Below, in pieces: positions 61,878 to 64,000 of a stretch of 64,000 bases of DNA (the stretch's first letter is position 1; each line of letters opens with the position of its first letter). The notes beneath the pieces were generated by a model. The model did not search any database. It was not told where the DNA came from and saw only the letters and a list, made by a program, of their open reading frames with translations. The stretch is from PMNU01 sp035480575 (GTDB lineage Bacteria > Patescibacteriota > Saccharimonadia > Saccharimonadales > UBA4665): NCBI GenBank assembly GCA_035480575.1, contig DATIHR010000006.1:1-64000 (forward strand), written 5' to 3'. Position numbers and translations under genes: made by a program.

Positions 61878-62669
61878 ATGGTACGTCCTAAGCAGCATGG
61901 GTTTTTATCTGTCGAATCGATATTGGCACTACTGGTACTGCTATTGATCGCTGGCGCTGCCTATGTAGTAGTAAGCAAGCAGAATGATGCGCTGCATAAC
62001 AAGAAACAGCCAGCCGCCAATAACCAGCAGACCGGCAGCCAACCACACATACAAAACTGGCCGGTCACTATTGCCGCCCTAAATGCTTCAAGTAAATTAG
62101 CAGGCGATGTATATATGGACGACCGTGTGCTCATTAGTGGCAATACAGACCTACCTAGTCGTCCTGTTACGGAGGTTGGTCGTCAGGCTCAACGAAGTGT
62201 CAGTAGCGACATGACCTTCCTTGTGCGATCGGGAGCGCCGGTGTATGCAGTTGCCGATGGCTCTGTAGTGAGTGTTGAGCATGTACAGCAAAATGGCCGG
62301 GATGATTACACGGTACGCTTAAGCCCTGCGCCGGTTGCAGATGGCCAGACGTCGGCCTGGGTCGTAACGTATGGTCATGTCATTGATGTTACGGTGGTGC
62401 CCCATGCACATATTAGGGCGGGCGACCGCTTAGGGGCGGCTGGGCCGTATGGTGCGGGACAGCCATATAGCGTGGTTACTATGCAAGTGACACATGCAGG
62501 CGAAGCATATTGTCCGTCGTTTTTTATTACATCTAGTGCACGGCAGCGTATGAAGACGGCATTGTTACAGCTTACCGAGGCCTGGGAAACGCAGGCCGTC
62601 AATGGCGGTGTCTACAACGAGTCAGCCTGGACAGCGATTGGCTGCATGGCCGATAAAGTAAAATCATAA
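61878..62669 (+). CDS. Pilin-like N-terminus fused to a degenerate M23-type domain
   Basis: 263 residues. Residues 8-30 (GFLSVESILALLVLLLIAG) match a type IV prepilin: Gly before the cleavage, Phe at +1 and Glu at +5, then a hydrophobic helix. Residues about 110-225 resemble LytM/M23 (SGAPVYAVADGSVVSVEH, VVTYGHVIDVTVVPHAHIRA), but the HxGxD and HxH zinc motifs are not evident. Two Cys near the end could form a disulphide. It may be a surface or pilus-associated binding protein rather than an enzyme. Confidence 0.72.
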   Translation: MVRPKQHGFLSVESILALLVLLLIAGAAYVVVSKQNDALHNKKQPAANNQQTGSQPHIQNWPVTIAALNASSKLAGDVYMDDRVLISGNTDLPSRPVTEVGRQAQRSVSSDMTFLVRSGAPVYAVADGSVVSVEHVQQNGRDDYTVRLSPAPVADGQTSAWVVTYGHVIDVTVVPHAHIRAGDRLGAAGPYGAGQPYSVVTMQVTHAGEAYCPSFFITSSARQRMKTALLQLTEAWETQAVNGGVYNESAWTAIGCMADKVKS

Positions 62670-62715
62670 ATTTTACACCAGGCATGTTGTGAAAGATTAG
62701 GTTAGAATGATGGCT

Positions 62716-63783
62716 ATGTCAGATACACAAAGCAACGCAGAAACCGAGGCTCCTGCAGCAGCCGACAAGCCCTTAGAAACGGCGATGCCACCCATAGATA
62801 TTTTGGCCGAGCCAGAGGATGATTATACAGAAAGCGATGTGTTCGCGTGGGCCAATAATTTGTTTGAGTATAAGGAAGAGCTGACCATTGAACTCTTTTG
62901 GATAAACAAAAATAACGTGTTGTATCGTACCAAGCTTGACCCAACGCTAGCAAACCAATTGCAACCTTTGTTTATAGACAACACACTCGAGCAAGTATTA
63001 GACGGCGCCGAAAACGGCATTGTTGTTCGCGACCTTAACGACGGCGAAAGCGAACAAGGGGTGCTGCAGCGTATCCGCTGGAAAAAAGTCGAAAAACTGC
63101 GCGAAGTCATGCACTGGATTCGTACCCAAGAGGCCGAGATCGAATTGTTTGCCGAGGAAGAGCACGACCTAAAACGCATTAAAGGAGCACTCGCTCGCGT
63201 GACACATCCAAAAATGCCGCAGCCGTTCTATATTATTAAAGCATTAAGCGGCGGGCAAATGCTCAAGGGTAATGGCACGTGGATGGTGCAAGGCAAGGTG
63301 TTTAAGCCGTTCCAGGCAGCGGCGTTAAAGGTGCCGTTTGAGGCGCATATGCTAGTGCTCGACCAAGACTTATACGTCTTTAACCAGGCAAAGCTCGACC
63401 GCCTGTTTAGTTACGACGCCAAAAAGAACGCCATCGCTGAAAAGAAAGTGCACGAGATAGAGCAGCATTATAAGCTGAGCTTTGCCGACGGCATGGACCT
63501 GCAGTCCGCAATAGCCGGTAACAAGGGGCTGATTAATAAACTACAGGCTGTCGAGATTGGCGAGCTCAGCCAAGACCAGCTTATGGACCACGCCGACGAG
63601 ATGGGTGTAGACCTTATGCTGGACGATGCCGGAGCAATTATTATCATGAACCAAAAAGATATTGGCAAATTTGTAAACCTGCTTAACGACGACTACATGG
63701 AATCCAATCTAACTGGCCAGCGCTACGAAATTATCCGTAAAAAACCACTCAAGATAGCCGACCCCGATGCGATTCCAATGTAG
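62716..63783 (+). CDS. DUF4868 (KwaB-like) protein
   Basis: 355 residues from ATG 62716; TAGAAT at 62703-62708 ends 7 nt before it, although ATG 62707 and 62710 are in the same frame. The C-terminal half fits DUF4868, the domain of KwaB of the Kiwa anti-phage system: HMLVLDQDLYVFNQAKLDRLF, then the closing MESNLTGQRYEIIRKKPL. The partner membrane protein KwaA is not in the window. A Pif1-like helicase follows after 49 nt. It may be a defence or DNA-metabolism protein; this is inference. Confidence 0.65.
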   Translation: MSDTQSNAETEAPAAADKPLETAMPPIDILAEPEDDYTESDVFAWANNLFEYKEELTIELFWINKNNVLYRTKLDPTLANQLQPLFIDNTLEQVLDGAENGIVVRDLNDGESEQGVLQRIRWKKVEKLREVMHWIRTQEAEIELFAEEEHDLKRIKGALARVTHPKMPQPFYIIKALSGGQMLKGNGTWMVQGKVFKPFQAAALKVPFEAHMLVLDQDLYVFNQAKLDRLFSYDAKKNAIAEKKVHEIEQHYKLSFADGMDLQSAIAGNKGLINKLQAVEIGELSQDQLMDHADEMGVDLMLDDAGAIIIMNQKDIGKFVNLLNDDYMESNLTGQRYEIIRKKPLKIADPDAIPM

Positions 63784-63832
63784 CTCCAGACTTTGTTACA
63801 ATGAGCCCACCTAGGGAGGGTGTACAACGAGC

Positions 63833-64000
63833 ATGACGCAAGACGAAGCGCTCGCGATAGTAGAATCGGGGCGGTCGGTGCTATTAACTGGCGCCGCTGG
63901 TACTGGTAAAACATACGTACTTAACAAGTTTATTCGGCGCGCCAAAAAACGGGGCAAGAGCGTGGCGGTTACGGCCACGACTGGCCTGGCGGCTACCCAT
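63833..64000 (+). CDS. Pif1-like superfamily 1 helicase (3' truncated by window end)
   Basis: 56 residues visible: MTQDEALAIVESGRSVLL followed by Walker A TGAAGTGKTY and AVTATTGLAATH (motif Ia). This is the usual start of Pif1/RecD2-like helicases. AGGGAGGG lies upstream. The gene continues beyond 64000. Confidence 0.85.
   Translation, partial: MTQDEALAIVESGRSVLLTGAAGTGKTYVLNKFIRRAKKRGKSVAVTATTGLAATH

Overview
The window reads like a chromosome segment of a Patescibacteria/CPR bacterium, most probably a Candidatus Saccharibacteria (TM7) relative. This placement is inferred from gene content, not from a phylogeny. The supporting traits are: a class I (archaeal-type) lysyl-tRNA synthetase; a short ribosome-hibernation factor; Gram-positive-style wall genes (LytR-CpsA-Psr protein, uppS, FtsEX with a CHAP hydrolase, CtpA, an LPXTG-like surface protein); a giant repetitive surface protein; a heliorhodopsin-family protein; very compact gene packing; and many genes without a Shine-Dalgarno sequence. 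The code is standard, because TGA terminates proS, recO and others and both RF1 and RF2 genes are present. No tRNA, rRNA, CRISPR array or insertion sequence was seen.

Layout. 1-9.4 kb: envelope block with the 3' end of a giant Kelch/tail-fibre-like adhesin, an LCP ligase, a membrane protein and an HtrA protease. 9.4-22 kb: translation and quality-control block (prmC-prfA, rpmE2, rpsB-tsf, frr-uppS-rseP-CPBP protease, proS, greA, class I lysS followed by a KTSC-HAM1 fusion). 22-32 kb: accessory block with a His-rich membrane protein, an alpha/beta hydrolase, an LPXTG-like DUF11 protein, a TrmB-like regulator with a palindromic operator, msrA preceded by a small ORF that repeats its active-site peptide, a heliorhodopsin-like protein lacking the retinal lysine, a HAD phosphatase, a PD-(D/E)XK nuclease, serS and hpf. 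32-38.6 kb: secA, an M16 peptidase and a PP2C-like membrane protein.

38.6-39.35 kb is a noncoding island of palindromic repeats. 39.4-48.6 kb: prfB, a frameshifted unknown gene, ftsE-ftsX-CHAP hydrolase, ctpA, pyrG, a receiver protein and rpmA. 48.6-57.4 kb: a TRM11-like methyltransferase diverging from a flippase/LPG-synthase-like membrane protein, xseA-xseB, a membrane-anchored methyltransferase, a pseudo two-component pair, recO and two tandem Fic-like paralogues. 57.4-64 kb: glyS, an RNase H, small unknowns, GNAT, DUF1761, a pilin-like/M23-like fusion, a DUF4868 (KwaB-like) gene and the start of a Pif1-like helicase.

Two modes of gene start coexist. Ribosomal, factor and secretion genes mostly have Shine-Dalgarno sites, whereas about 18 mostly accessory genes have a -10 hexamer ending 6-8 nt before the start codon, which predicts leaderless transcripts. 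The observations most worth a second look are the lysine-less, counterion-less heliorhodopsin homologue, the msrA leader ORF (identical 11-residue peptide, all nucleotide differences synonymous), the histidine kinase/receiver pair with both phosphosites changed to Glu, the KTSC-HAM1 fusion beside LysRS, and the solo DUF4868-Pif1 pair.
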